A DNA stretch of 57,710 bases from CAZWSC01 sp964636385 (GTDB lineage Bacteria > Eisenbacteria > RBG-16-71-46 > CAIMUX01), in contig CAZWSC010000068.1 of NCBI GenBank assembly GCA_964636385.1, forward strand, positions 1-57,710, in the 5' to 3' direction. Shown here piece after piece: positions 1-7,991 of this stretch (the first letter of the stretch is position 1; each line of letters begins with the position of its first letter). The notes beneath the pieces are model-generated. The model was not told where the DNA came from and searched no databases. It saw only the letters and a program-made list of their open reading frames with translations. A program made the translations under genes and the position numbers.

Positions 1-390
1 GCCGTCATCTTCGGCACACCGACCAGGTTCGGCAACATGGCCGGGCAGATGCGCCAGTTCCTGGATGCGACGGGCGGACTCTGGGCGAAGGGGAAGCTCA
101 TCGGCAAGGTCGGCAGCGTCTTCGCAAGCACCGCGACGCAGCATGGCGGGCAGGAGTCGACGATCCTGAGCTTTCACACAACCCTGCTTCACCACGGCAT
201 GGTCATCGTCGGCCTCCCGTACAGCTTCCAGGGGCAGACCCGGATTGACGAGATCACGGGCGGATCGCCGTACGGAGCAAGCACGATCGCCGGAGGCAAG
301 GGCGAGCGCATGCCGAGCGACAACGAAATCGCCGCTGCCAGATTCCAGGGGAAGCACGTAGCGGAGATCGCAAAGAAGCTGTCGGCTTGA
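1..390 (+). CDS. wrbA: NAD(P)H:quinone oxidoreductase WrbA, 3' part (5' end outside window)
   Basis: The reading frame is open from base 1 to the stop at 388-390 and gives the last 129 residues of a flavodoxin-fold WrbA protein. Typical WrbA stretches are visible: GTPTRFGNM followed by a QMRQFLD helix near the start, FASTATQHGGQE in the middle, and GGSPYGASTIAGG near the end. These form FMN-binding loops and the family signature. WrbA proteins bind FMN and reduce quinones by two electrons with NAD(P)H, which limits semiquinone-derived oxidative stress; they are cytosolic and usually tetrameric. The family is about 200 residues long, so roughly 70 N-terminal residues lie upstream of the window. 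The internal ATG at 37 is not the start, because conserved residues precede it. Nothing looks broken. Confidence 0.93.
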   Translation, partial: AVIFGTPTRFGNMAGQMRQFLDATGGLWAKGKLIGKVGSVFASTATQHGGQESTILSFHTTLLHHGMVIVGLPYSFQGQTRIDEITGGSPYGASTIAGGKGERMPSDNEIAAARFQGKHVAEIAKKLSA

Positions 391-399
391 GCCTGCCGG

Positions 400-415
400 G
401 CCGGTCATGACCGGC
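400..415. repeat. Perfect 16-bp palindrome after wrbA
   Basis: GCCGGTCATGACCGGC is a perfect inverted repeat ten bases after the wrbA stop, and the flanking bases allow slight extension. No T-run follows on either strand, so it is not a standard intrinsic terminator. It could be a 3'-end stabilising hairpin, a Rho-dependent end structure or a protein site. The rest of 391-574 holds no recognisable gene. Confidence 0.45.
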
Positions 416-574
416 AGCCTGATCAGTGCAGGACAGGTTCAGGTCAGGCGGGAACTCGTAGTTCCGGCAGCTTCAGCGCAGGACAACCGCCCCCTCTACA
501 ACAGATGAGGCCAGCTCCGCAGGAGCGAATCGGGGTACCGCCTGCTCCGCCCTTGGGTGTAGACTGCAGAACTT

Positions 575-1705
575 ATGACCTCATCAGACCGATCTGATCT
601 CCCGTCGCCCGGAACCGGTGTCGCCATCGGCCTCAGCGGCGGACTGGACTCGGCCATGGCTGCCGCCCTTCTCCAGGAACGTGGCTGCAGGGTGATCGCC
701 GTCACCATGTCCATATGGGACGGCTCCCTCCCCCTTCCGGATGAGGGCCGCAGCGGGTGTTTCGGGCCGGGAGAGGAGCAGGATATCGCCTCAGCCGCCG
801 CTGTGGCGCAGCGTCTGGGTATCCCGCACCACATCGTCCGTCTGGCGGAGGAGTATAGGGACACGGTGCTCTCCTACGTGCGGGATGAGTACCGGGCGGG
901 CCGCACACCAAATCCCTGCGCCTGCTGCAATCGTCAGATCAAGTTCGGGCTCCTGCCGGAGCGTCTGCGGCAGGCGGGCGTCTCATTCGATCTGTTCGCG
1001 ACAGGCCACTACGCGAGGATCGTCACTGATCCTGGAACAGGCCGCCGCCGGCTGCTGCGCGGACGTGACGGATCGAAGGACCAGAGTTACTTCCTGTCGC
1101 GTCTTACACAGGATCAACTCGCGAGGCTCTGCTTCCCGCTCGGTAATCTCACAAAGCAGGCGGTCCGCGAACAGGCTGTTTCACGCGGACTCGGCAGTCT
1201 GGCACGAAGGACCGAAAGCCAGGACTTCCTGGAAGCCGACAGCATCGAGCCATTGTTCAGTGCGGATGCTCCGTCCGCGGGCGAGATCGTTGACGAGGCC
1301 GGTAAGGTGCTGGGAAGGCACCGGGGGATGCCATACTACACGATCGGGCAGCGCAGGGGATTGGGCATCGGCGGAGCCAGGGAGCCCTGCTACGTGGTCG
1401 CGCTGGACGCGGAGCGCAACAGGGTTGTTGTTGGGCGGCGGGAGTCTCTCATTCGTCGGTCGTTCTACGCATCGGACTGCACCTGGATCGCCTGGGATGA
1501 GCCCCCGGCCGAAGCCTGGCGTGCGGAGGTCTGTACAAGGCTCCGCCAGCATCCGACTGCCGCCATGATCGCCCCGGATTCGGCCTCCCGCGGGCTCCGG
1601 GTACAGGTCTTCCTCGACACTCCGCTGGCCTCAGTCACGCCGGGACAGATCGCCGCCTTCCATTCAGGCGACGAGGTCCTGGGCGCCGGCGTCATCGACG
1701 GCTGA
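575..1705 (+). CDS. mnmA: tRNA 2-thiouridine(34) synthase MnmA, variant lacking the second catalytic Cys
   Basis: This 376-residue protein has the MnmA layout. A PP-loop ATP-binding motif (SGGLDS, residues 21-26) comes first, then TPNPCACCNRQIKFG (112-126) with the first catalytic Cys (Cys118) and a CxxC pair (Cys115/118), GHYARI (144-149), KDQSYFLSRL (168-177) and YTIGQRRGLGIGG in the central domain. MnmA adenylates U34 of Lys, Glu and Gln tRNAs and replaces the 2-oxygen with sulfur. The second catalytic Cys normally sits in an S-x-x-x-C-F context; here ESQDFLEAD (214-222) has Leu219 at that place. Sulfur transfer may therefore differ, for example through an Fe-S cluster. No clear Shine-Dalgarno precedes the ATG, and a TAGACT -10-like box (560-565) would place transcription almost at the start codon. 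Confidence 0.93.
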   Translation: MTSSDRSDLPSPGTGVAIGLSGGLDSAMAAALLQERGCRVIAVTMSIWDGSLPLPDEGRSGCFGPGEEQDIASAAAVAQRLGIPHHIVRLAEEYRDTVLSYVRDEYRAGRTPNPCACCNRQIKFGLLPERLRQAGVSFDLFATGHYARIVTDPGTGRRRLLRGRDGSKDQSYFLSRLTQDQLARLCFPLGNLTKQAVREQAVSRGLGSLARRTESQDFLEADSIEPLFSADAPSAGEIVDEAGKVLGRHRGMPYYTIGQRRGLGIGGAREPCYVVALDAERNRVVVGRRESLIRRSFYASDCTWIAWDEPPAEAWRAEVCTRLRQHPTAAMIAPDSASRGLRVQVFLDTPLASVTPGQIAAFHSGDEVLGAGVIDG

Positions 1706-1737
1706 TCGTGAAAGTCCTTGCGGCGCCCCATGCCGCC

Positions 1738-2436
1738 TCAGAACGACACCGGCGGCAGGACACGGAACGTGAACGCCAGCAGGAAATAGAGCCCGATCAC
1801 CATGAACAGAACCCCTGTCACCCGCCGCATCCATCGTTCGATGACCGTGACCTTGTCGAAGACCCGGCCGATCTGTCCCGCGGCGAAAGCCAGCACCACC
1901 CCGAACAGCAGCACAGGCAGTCCCGTGCCGATGCCGTACACCAGCGGCAGCCAGAATCCGGAGTTCGCCTCCAGGCTCAGCGAGATCAGGCTGCCGAAGA
2001 AGAGCGCAGCCGAAGCTGGACAGAATGCCAGCGCGAACATCACTCCCAGGAAGAAGGCGGCGCTCGTTCCCATCGCATTGGCGCGGCGCTGTGCCCAGCT
2101 CGTGAATCCTCCGCCGCCTCTTCCACCGAATGAGATCCAGCCCAGCAGGAACAGCGAGGTCAGAATGAGCACAGGCCCCAGCAGCCGGACCATGTTCTCC
2201 AGCATCCACATGGAGACCGTGGGAATCGCCAGCAACCCGTTTACCAGCAGCATGCCAAGCACGGTGTAGGCGAGAGCCCTGCCGGCAGTGTATATCACAC
2301 CGATCCAAAGGGCGCCGGCGGCGCTGTCGGTGCGGCGCCCGATGAACCCCATCGCAGCCACATTTGTTGCCAGCGGACAGGGGCTGATGCTGGTCAGGAT
2401 CCCCAGCCACAGGGCAGATACTGTCAGAAGGACCAT
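1738..2436 (-). CDS. arsG: ArsG-type aromatic arsenical efflux permease (CcdA/DsbD-like membrane protein)
   Basis: This 232-residue integral membrane protein has about six hydrophobic segments. It resembles the CcdA/DsbD transmembrane domain, with an early SISPCPLA motif in TM1 and an ALAFCPASAALFFG motif in TM4; each carries the Pro-flanked Cys typical of the fold. Its position directly after an ArsF-like gene matches the ArsEFG arrangement, in which ArsG is described as the export permease for trivalent aminophenyl arsenicals. The start ATG shares one base with the arsF stop (TGATG), and GAAGAG just upstream can serve as ribosome site, so the two genes are translationally coupled. It is the last gene of the operon and converges on mnmA. 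A general CcdA-type electron-transfer role is the main alternative. Confidence 0.8.
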   Translation of the reverse strand: MVLLTVSALWLGILTSISPCPLATNVAAMGFIGRRTDSAAGALWIGVIYTAGRALAYTVLGMLLVNGLLAIPTVSMWMLENMVRLLGPVLILTSLFLLGWISFGGRGGGGFTSWAQRRANAMGTSAAFFLGVMFALAFCPASAALFFGSLISLSLEANSGFWLPLVYGIGTGLPVLLFGVVLAFAAGQIGRVFDKVTVIERWMRRVTGVLFMVIGLYFLLAFTFRVLPPVSF

Positions 2437-3017
2437 CAGCTCTTCTTCTCCAATCCCACCTCGCGCAGACAGCCGGTCAGGTTCTCGGCGATGTACGCCT
2501 TGTATGCATCGTCGTTGCGGACCTTCGTCCAGACTTCATCCAGGCGGCGCCAGCGAAGCTGCTCTCCGTTGAGGCGCTCGACCATCACGATGCCTGCGCT
2601 GTGCAGCTCGAAGTCTTTGGCGAAGTGGCTGGTCTCCTGGGTCTGTACATTGATGGACCTGAAGACAACCAGTCCGTCATCCAGGTAGTCTGCGAACTTC
2701 TCATGAACGACGGCGTCGGCGAGGCTTTCCATCTTGTTGCAGGTATAGCAGCGCTGCCTCCCGTGGAAGTAGTAGACGACAACGCCGTCCACCGGCAGTT
2801 CGTCCTGCAGGGCGGGGTTGATCGCCGCAGCGGGATCGACGGCATCCTGCGGATCCTTGGCCGCCGGATCTGCCGCTGCTTCAGCCGTGGTTCCCGGATT
2901 GTCCGCCGCTTCCGCGATGGTTTCGCCGGCCTGGTCTCCGTCTCCCGTGAGGGCGAAGATCGCGCCGCCGACCGCCGCGAGCACCAGCACGCCTGTGATG
3001 ATGGTTCTGATCTTCAT
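2436..3017 (-). CDS. arsF: ArsF-like membrane-anchored thioredoxin-fold protein (putative nitrophenyl reductase subunit)
   Basis: The 193-residue protein starts with one hydrophobic anchor or signal (residues 4-22). An acidic, Ala- and Pro-rich linker follows (25-75), then a thioredoxin-like domain from about 78. That domain has the motif YYFHGRQRCYTC, giving the CxxC pair Cys90/Cys93, and one more Cys lies near the C terminus (GCLREV). This fits the ArsF family, annotated as a subunit of a nitrophenyl-compound reductase acting on aromatic arsenicals together with ArsE. An AAAGGAT sequence precedes the ATG. The protein probably faces the periplasm, where it could exchange electrons with ArsG. 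Family identity is well supported by the motif and neighbours; the exact reaction rests on the literature. Confidence 0.78.
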   Translation of the reverse strand: MKIRTIITGVLVLAAVGGAIFALTGDGDQAGETIAEAADNPGTTAEAAADPAAKDPQDAVDPAAAINPALQDELPVDGVVVYYFHGRQRCYTCNKMESLADAVVHEKFADYLDDGLVVFRSINVQTQETSHFAKDFELHSAGIVMVERLNGEQLRWRRLDEVWTKVRNDDAYKAYIAENLTGCLREVGLEKKS

Positions 3018-3043
3018 GTGCGTTGATCCTTTCGAATGAAGGC

Positions 3044-3274
3044 TCAGCTGAGCAATGCCTTTACCTCGTCAAGACTGGGGACCTTGCCGGCCACCTTGAC
3101 CTCGCCGTCGATGACCAGCGCAGGGGTCATCATCACCCCGTGCGCCATGATCCTCTGGATATCCGTCACCTTCTCGAGTTCCGCGTCGAGCTGCATCGCT
3201 TCGATTGCCTCTCTTGCGGTTTCGTAGAGCCTGGTGCACTTTGGGCAGCCAGTACCGAGAACTGAGATCTTCAT
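3044..3274 (-). CDS. Small thioredoxin-family protein, ArsE-like
   Basis: This 76-residue protein starts MKISVLGTGCPKC and belongs to the short redox-active thioredoxins of the MTH895/TM0996 type. The CPKC active site is at residues 10-13 and a cis-proline region (MMTPALVIDGE) at about 47-57. The start was placed at the ATG at 3274, because GAGAGGAAGG lies six to seven bases upstream and the fold begins there; the longer frame adds no conserved residues. It sits between the permease and arsF, at the position expected for arsE. It is predicted to be a cytosolic thiol-disulfide partner. The 109 bases between it and the permease stop contain only a weak hairpin. Confidence 0.8.
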   Translation of the reverse strand: MKISVLGTGCPKCTRLYETAREAIEAMQLDAELEKVTDIQRIMAHGVMMTPALVIDGEVKVAGKVPSLDEVKALLS

Positions 3275-3383
3275 TTGCCTTCCTCTCCTCTGCATTGCCG
3301 TCCCGTTCAACCGGATCTCCGGCACGCTTCCGGCCCGCGTTGCTCACGAGCGCCATGAGCACTGCGGGCTGTTGCGTCGGCGC

Positions 3384-4682
3384 TCAGCCGACAAGCGATC
3401 CGAACAGGAGTCCGCATAGCGTTGCCATGACAATAACAAGGGCGACGAACACCCCCGTCTTCTTCCAGCCGATCACGCTGCGGATCACCAGCATGTTCGG
3501 CAGGCTCAGTGCCGGGCCGGCCAGCAGCAGCGCCAGCGCCGGCCCCATTCCCATGCCGCTGCCCAGAAGCCCCTGCAGAATCGGCACCTCTGTCAGGGTG
3601 GCGAAGTACATGAATGCCCCCGCGACGGCGGCGAATATGTTCGCCGCGAGGCCGTTTCCGCCTACTGCGCTCGTGACCCATTCGGACGGGACGACGCCCT
3701 CGCCCTCCGGACGGCCCAGCAGGAAGCCCGCGACCAGCACTCCGCCCAGCAAAAGCGGCATGATCTGCCTGGCGAACTGCCAGCTTTGGTCGAACCAGTC
3801 ACCCAACTCGCCCTTCTGCCCGGCGGTCACCCATGCCAGGCCGATGATCCCGGCCAGGAACGGCAGCTCGGCAGGGCCCGGCGATAAGATGCCGAGGCCC
3901 AGCACCACGCCGGCCGTCACAGCCAAACGCCTGCGAGGCGCCTCGAACCACGCGGCGAGCATGACGGCCAGGACAATGCCAAACGCGCCTGTGATGTACC
4001 ATTTGATGCCGTGAATCAACGCCTGGAGTGAGCCCGAATCGCCCGGTCCCCAGGTTGCGGCAATCAGGGTGAGAATCATGCCGGCGATAAGCAACGCGTT
4101 CTGCCACAGGGGCCTGGCGGGCTCCTCGAGCGGGATCTGCATCGCTGCCGCCTGGCGCTGCCCTTCGCTGCGCCGGAAGATGGCCGCCATGCTCAACCCG
4201 ATCACTACAGCGAAGATGACCGCGCCCAACGCCCGTGCGAGACCCAGCTGTGGCCCCAGGATCGTCGCGGTCAGGATCACCGCAAGCACGTTGATCGCCG
4301 GCCCGCTGTACAGGAAAGCGGCGGCCGGACCAAGCCCGGCTCCCATCATGTAGATCCCGGCGAAGAGTGGGAGAACGGTGCAGGAGCAGACGGCCAGTAC
4401 GGTCCCCGATACCGCCGCGACCCCGTATGCCACCGGTTTGGGCGCGGACGGCCCGAGGTATCTCATGACCGAGTTCTGGCTGAGGAACGTGCCGATCGCC
4501 CCCGCGATCCAGAAGGCGGGCAGAAGGCAGAGGATCACATGCTCGCGCGCGTACCACCGCACGAGGTGCAGTGCCTCGTCCAGGGCCTGGTCGAACCGCG
4601 CCTGGCCGACCGGCAGATACCATGCAGCCACGAACGCCGCCGAAAGCCAGAGCAGGGGGCGCCACTGAGTTCGAAGATTCAC
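3384..4682 (-). CDS. ArsP/DUF318-family permease (metalloid or organoarsenical efflux)
   Basis: A polytopic membrane protein of 432 residues with roughly ten hydrophobic segments in two halves. The first half carries CSCTVLPLF with Cys99 and Cys101, the paired-cysteine motif of ArsP-like permeases, followed by YSGPAINVLA. The second half has a related TEVPILQGLL and GPALSLPNML pair. Such permeases export trivalent organoarsenicals or soft metals; the related SO_0444 group is linked to Cu and Zn. The GTG start at 4682 overlaps the arsR stop by four bases (GTGA), which fixes the start and shows translational coupling. A much longer upstream frame overlaps arsR and is not the gene. Substrate assignment rests on the arsR and arsF/G neighbours. 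Confidence 0.85.
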   Translation of the reverse strand: MNLRTQWRPLLWLSAAFVAAWYLPVGQARFDQALDEALHLVRWYAREHVILCLLPAFWIAGAIGTFLSQNSVMRYLGPSAPKPVAYGVAAVSGTVLAVCSCTVLPLFAGIYMMGAGLGPAAAFLYSGPAINVLAVILTATILGPQLGLARALGAVIFAVVIGLSMAAIFRRSEGQRQAAAMQIPLEEPARPLWQNALLIAGMILTLIAATWGPGDSGSLQALIHGIKWYITGAFGIVLAVMLAAWFEAPRRRLAVTAGVVLGLGILSPGPAELPFLAGIIGLAWVTAGQKGELGDWFDQSWQFARQIMPLLLGGVLVAGFLLGRPEGEGVVPSEWVTSAVGGNGLAANIFAAVAGAFMYFATLTEVPILQGLLGSGMGMGPALALLLAGPALSLPNMLVIRSVIGWKKTGVFVALVIVMATLCGLLFGSLVG

Positions 4683-5023
4683 TCTTTCTCCTCGGGCAGG
4701 GTTACAAGGGTTTCGAGGGTTCGCCGGGCCACGGGATCGGTCAGGCCGTCTATGCAGTTCATGAAGCTGAGAACGCACGGTGCTGTCAGGCGGTAAAAGA
4801 CCTGGCTGCCGCGGCGTTCGTCGATCACGAGGTTCGCTTCACGAAGGACGGACAGGTGTTTGCTGATCGTGGACATGTCGGAGCCGACCAGCTCCTGCAG
4901 CTTGCACACACACTGTTCGCCCCGCCCGAGCTCCAGCACCATGAGGAGCCGGGTGGGATGACCCAGCGCCTTGAACACCTTCGCCCTGCGGCGGCAATCC
5001 ATCTGGGTGCCATAGTCGATCAA
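4679..5023 (-). CDS. arsR: ArsR-family metalloid-responsive repressor
   Basis: A winged-helix protein of about 114 residues. KALGHPTRLLMVLEL forms the first helices, GEQCVCKLQELVGSD carries the metalloid-sensing Cys pair, and MSTISKHLSVLREANLV is the recognition helix with DERRGSQVFYRL as wing. In classical ArsR an ELCVC motif binds As(III) or Sb(III) and releases DNA; this CVC equivalent supports thiol sensing. The TTG at 5023 is chosen because GGAGG lies five bases upstream; an ATG at 5077 in the same frame has no good ribosome site and adds unconserved residues. It is the first gene of the operon and overlaps the permease by four bases. Its promoter lies within a palindrome about 150 bases upstream, so autoregulation is likely. 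Confidence 0.9.
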   Translation of the reverse strand: MIDYGTQMDCRRRAKVFKALGHPTRLLMVLELGRGEQCVCKLQELVGSDMSTISKHLSVLREANLVIDERRGSQVFYRLTAPCVLSFMNCIDGLTDPVARRTLETLVTLPEEKE

Positions 5024-5165
5024 GTGACCCTCCAGGTACGGCTTCTGATGACTGGAATCAGGGCCGAGGCAGACCATCGAACGGGCGAATCAGACCGAAT
5101 CCGCCGCTTTGCCGAAGGGCTGACTTCCCCTGCAGACGACTTAACTCCCATCGGCAACATGTGTG

Positions 5166-5197
5166 CATTATATTGGCTATTTGGCCAAATGGCCAAT
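5166..5197 (-). promoter_or_regulatory. ars operon promoter embedded in ArsR operator palindrome
   Basis: Reading the minus strand, TTGGCC (5195-5190) and a perfect TATAAT (5171-5166) are separated by 18 bases. The interval 5170-5197 is a 28-base palindrome with one mismatch pair, centred on TTTGG/CCAAA. A dimeric ArsR bound here would block RNA polymerase directly. The composition is locally AT-rich, unlike the surroundings. Transcription should begin near 5159, leaving an untranslated leader of about 135 bases to the TTG start. Confidence 0.78.
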
Positions 5198-5648
5198 ACT
5201 TTTTTTCGGGTCAGGTGAGGAAGTTGATGTTGGGCAGTACACTGAAGCTTGCACCATCGAACCCGGCAAGATCCAGACCAGGTGTTCGGTAGAACTGCCC
5301 GAGCTGCGGGCTTCTGATGGGAGGCATGCCTGCCTGCATCACTTCGAATGTGTGTTCCCCAGTGCGCTCGCACACCCTGGACTCCATGCTTGACCTGTTG
5401 CAGACATACTCCGCAGATTAGTCCTCGTCTATGTCGCCGATAGTGTGTGAACTCGTGTTGAACCCCGATATGCCCGTACCCTTCACGCAGGTTCCGTCGA
5501 CCTGTCGGAGGAAAAGCCGCAGACCTGGGCCACTCTGCGTCTTCCGTGGAGAAGACCTGCTTCCGGCCCGGCCGGGATCACAGGTGCGCCGGCATCCGGC
5601 CGGGATCGGCAAACCGGGAGTAGTCCCGGGCACCTTGCGATTCTCCCC
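5198..5648. other. Intergenic region without a supported gene
   Basis: About 450 bases between the ars promoter and the end of the YyaL-type gene. Short open frames exist on both strands, but none has a ribosome site, a recognisable protein or the codon character of its neighbours. Near 5570-5640 there are GC-rich inverted repeats on the side where the YyaL-type transcript would end, without a T-run. I see nothing else in it. Confidence 0.5.
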
Positions 5649-7796
5649 TCACTTTCGCTTCAGCAGTTCGCGCAACTCCCCTGCGCTCGTCACGGGCGCA
5701 CTGCAGGAGAACCCGGCACACACGTAAGCCGCAGGGCGGCCATCCACCATGGTCTTGCCCTCGAGCAGGCTTCCGGTGCCGCCAGGCTTCTCCGCAGGAG
5801 CTTCTGCATCTCCAGTTCCAACCAACACAAGAGCCCTGGGGAGAAACAGCTCCCTGCACACTCGCAGCATCTCACGCACAGTGCTGTCGACCAAAGGCCC
5901 GGCGCTGACACCCGCCAACCTCGGCCCCACGACAACAACCTCCTGCCTCGGCCCAGCTAGAAGATCCATCGACAGAAGCATCATCCCCATCCCAAGGGGG
6001 ATCTGCTCCATCGCGGGCCCGGAGAGGCGCAGCACCTGCTCGCCCCTCGCCTCCAGGTCATCCCGCCCTGTCAGACGCCCGAGCTTCAGGAGAGAATCGG
6101 CAGCCAGCGAGCTGCCCGACGGAATGCTCCCGTCGTAGACGGATCTCGGGCGCACGAAGAGATCCCGAGAGCCCGCAGGCGCGTCGTAGAATCCGCCCGA
6201 CCTGTCACCGAACAGCGCGATCATCCTCTCCGCCAGATCCTGCCCGGCCTCGAGCCAGGTGGAGTCGAAGTCGTACTGGTGCAGTTCGACAAGGGCTGTC
6301 AGCAACGCTGCGTGGTCCTCCAGAAACGCCTCCTGATGTGCCCGCCCGGCTGCGAACACACGCAGGAGCCCTGACTCGACCCCCATCCTGTCCAGTATGA
6401 ACATGGCTGCGCGCTGCGCAGCACAACCATACTCTGCGTTGCCGAGGACCCGCGCAGCCATCGCCATCGCGGCTATCATGAGACCATTCCAGGCGGTGAT
6501 GACCTTGTCATCCCTGTGCGGCCTGACCCTCTTTCCGCGCTCGATGAAGAGCCTCCGCCGCGCATCCGCCAGCGCTGCAGCCGTGCCTTCGGGCGGACTG
6601 CCCGTCACGGCAGCCAGCCCTTCCACATCGGCAACAGGATGCGGAATCGAGCGGCCCTCGAAGTTTCCCTGCGGTGTCACGTCATAGGCCCGGCAGAAGA
6701 GATCGCCCAGTTCCCTGCCCAGCACGTCGCGCACTTCCGCGGGCGTCCAGACGAAGAACCGGCCCTCCTCACCTTCCGAATCGGCATCCTGCGTGGAGTA
6801 GAACGCACCCTCGGGACTCGTCATCTCCCGCAGCACATAGTCCAGGGTCTCACGCGCAACCCCTGCATAACGCTCCTCACCCGTGACCTGCGCGGCCTCG
6901 AGGTATGCGGGGACGAGCATCGCCTGGTCGTAGAGCATCTTCTCGAAGTGCGGCACAAGCCAGGCCTCATCCACCGAGTATCTGTGAAACCCTCCCCCGA
7001 GGTGGTCGTAGATCCCTCCGGCCGCCATCCTGTCCAGGGTTGTTGAAGCCATCTCCAGGAGGGAAGGATCACCGCTCCGCTCGTGAAGCCGCAGCAGGAG
7101 CCTGACGGCCGGGGGGTTCGGGAACTTGGGCCGTCCGCCAAATCCCCCGTGTGCGGGATCGTACTGCTTCTTCAGGGCATCGGCTGCGGCCCTGAGGATG
7201 GCGCCGCCACCGGATCCTGAGTCCCGAGTCGCATCGCCAGGATCAGCCGACGTCTCGTCACCGCCCGCCGGCGGGTGATGCACTGCCTCAACCCTGGCCA
7301 TCACCGCCTCCGCCATCGCCTTGATCCTGTCGGGCTCGCTTGTGTACAACTCCACGATTCTCTTCAGCAGCGACCTGAACCCGGGAAGCCCATGACGGTC
7401 CTCGGGCGGGAAGTAAGTGCCTCCGAAAAACGGCTTCAGCCACGGAGTAATGAAGACACTGAGGGGCCACCCTCCGCGTCCGGTCATGATCTGGACGGCG
7501 GTCATGTAGATCTCGTCCAGATCGGGCCGCTCTTCACGATCGACCTTGATGCTGACGAAGTGCCGGTTGAGCAGTTCGGCGACCTCCGCATCCTCGAATG
7601 ATTCCCGTTCCATCACGTGGCACCAGTGGCATGCGGAGTATCCGATCGAGAGGAAGATCGGCATGCCCTCGACCCGCGCCCTGCGCAGCGCTTCCTCACC
7701 CCAGGGATACCAGTCCACCGGATTGTGGAGATGCTGGAGAAGGTATGGGCTGGTCTGCCCCTCGAGATGGTTGGGAGTCCGCTCGCGTTCCATCAT
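5649..7796 (-). CDS. Thioredoxin-domain protein of the YyaL/Spata20 (DUF255) family
   Basis: The protein is about 715 residues, normal for this family. The N-terminal thioredoxin-like domain opens with LEGQTSPYLLQHLHNPVDW and contains SACHWCHVMERESF, with Cys56 and Cys59 in the family's hallmark CHWCH. The rest is an alpha/alpha-barrel of the six-hairpin glycosidase type, with motifs such as GGIYDHLGGGFHRYSVD, WLVPHFEKMLYDQA and TAWNGLMIAAMA. The biochemical role is unsettled; sugar epimerase-like and redox roles have both been suggested from fold. The start is set at tandem ATGs (7796/7793), preceded by AAAGGTGGG; an upstream frame extension of 60 residues is unconserved. It diverges from the secreted nuclease gene at 7992. 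An adjoining minus-strand partner is lacking. Confidence 0.9.
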   Translation of the reverse strand: MMERERTPNHLEGQTSPYLLQHLHNPVDWYPWGEEALRRARVEGMPIFLSIGYSACHWCHVMERESFEDAEVAELLNRHFVSIKVDREERPDLDEIYMTAVQIMTGRGGWPLSVFITPWLKPFFGGTYFPPEDRHGLPGFRSLLKRIVELYTSEPDRIKAMAEAVMARVEAVHHPPAGGDETSADPGDATRDSGSGGGAILRAAADALKKQYDPAHGGFGGRPKFPNPPAVRLLLRLHERSGDPSLLEMASTTLDRMAAGGIYDHLGGGFHRYSVDEAWLVPHFEKMLYDQAMLVPAYLEAAQVTGEERYAGVARETLDYVLREMTSPEGAFYSTQDADSEGEEGRFFVWTPAEVRDVLGRELGDLFCRAYDVTPQGNFEGRSIPHPVADVEGLAAVTGSPPEGTAAALADARRRLFIERGKRVRPHRDDKVITAWNGLMIAAMAMAARVLGNAEYGCAAQRAAMFILDRMGVESGLLRVFAAGRAHQEAFLEDHAALLTALVELHQYDFDSTWLEAGQDLAERMIALFGDRSGGFYDAPAGSRDLFVRPRSVYDGSIPSGSSLAADSLLKLGRLTGRDDLEARGEQVLRLSGPAMEQIPLGMGMMLLSMDLLAGPRQEVVVVGPRLAGVSAGPLVDSTVREMLRVCRELFLPRALVLVGTGDAEAPAEKPGGTGSLLEGKTMVDGRPAAYVCAGFSCSAPVTSAGELRELLKRK

Positions 7797-7912
7797 CCCA
7801 CCTTTCCGCTGCCGGACTGTCCACCCTGGTCCGGCTCTTGCAGATCTACCGACACAGTGACGGCTTCCCGAGACTGTCGCCGACAGCCCGCGAATTCGCA
7901 GCCGGATTCTGC

Positions 7913-7918
7913 TATAAT
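7913..7918 (+). promoter_or_regulatory. Candidate -10 box for the secreted nuclease gene
   Basis: A consensus TATAAT lies 74 bases before the ATG at 7992. No good -35 hexamer sits 16-18 bases upstream, so strength and sigma factor are unclear. The region 7797-7991 between the two divergent genes contains no other recognised element. Confidence 0.4.
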
Positions 7919-7991
7919 CCCAGAGATTCCCGCCCGGCCGGAGTCTTCGCCGGGCCCGCCTGCACGAAAAGGACACAAGGAGCGCTCATCC

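Noticed and set aside
1706..1737. Short GCGGC/GCCGC inverted repeat between mnmA and arsG
   Set aside because: It is only five pairs with no T-run, too weak to call a terminator.
5163..5393. Plus-strand frame of 76 codons starting within the ars operator
   Set aside because: It starts inside the promoter palindrome, has no ribosome site and no similarity to known proteins.
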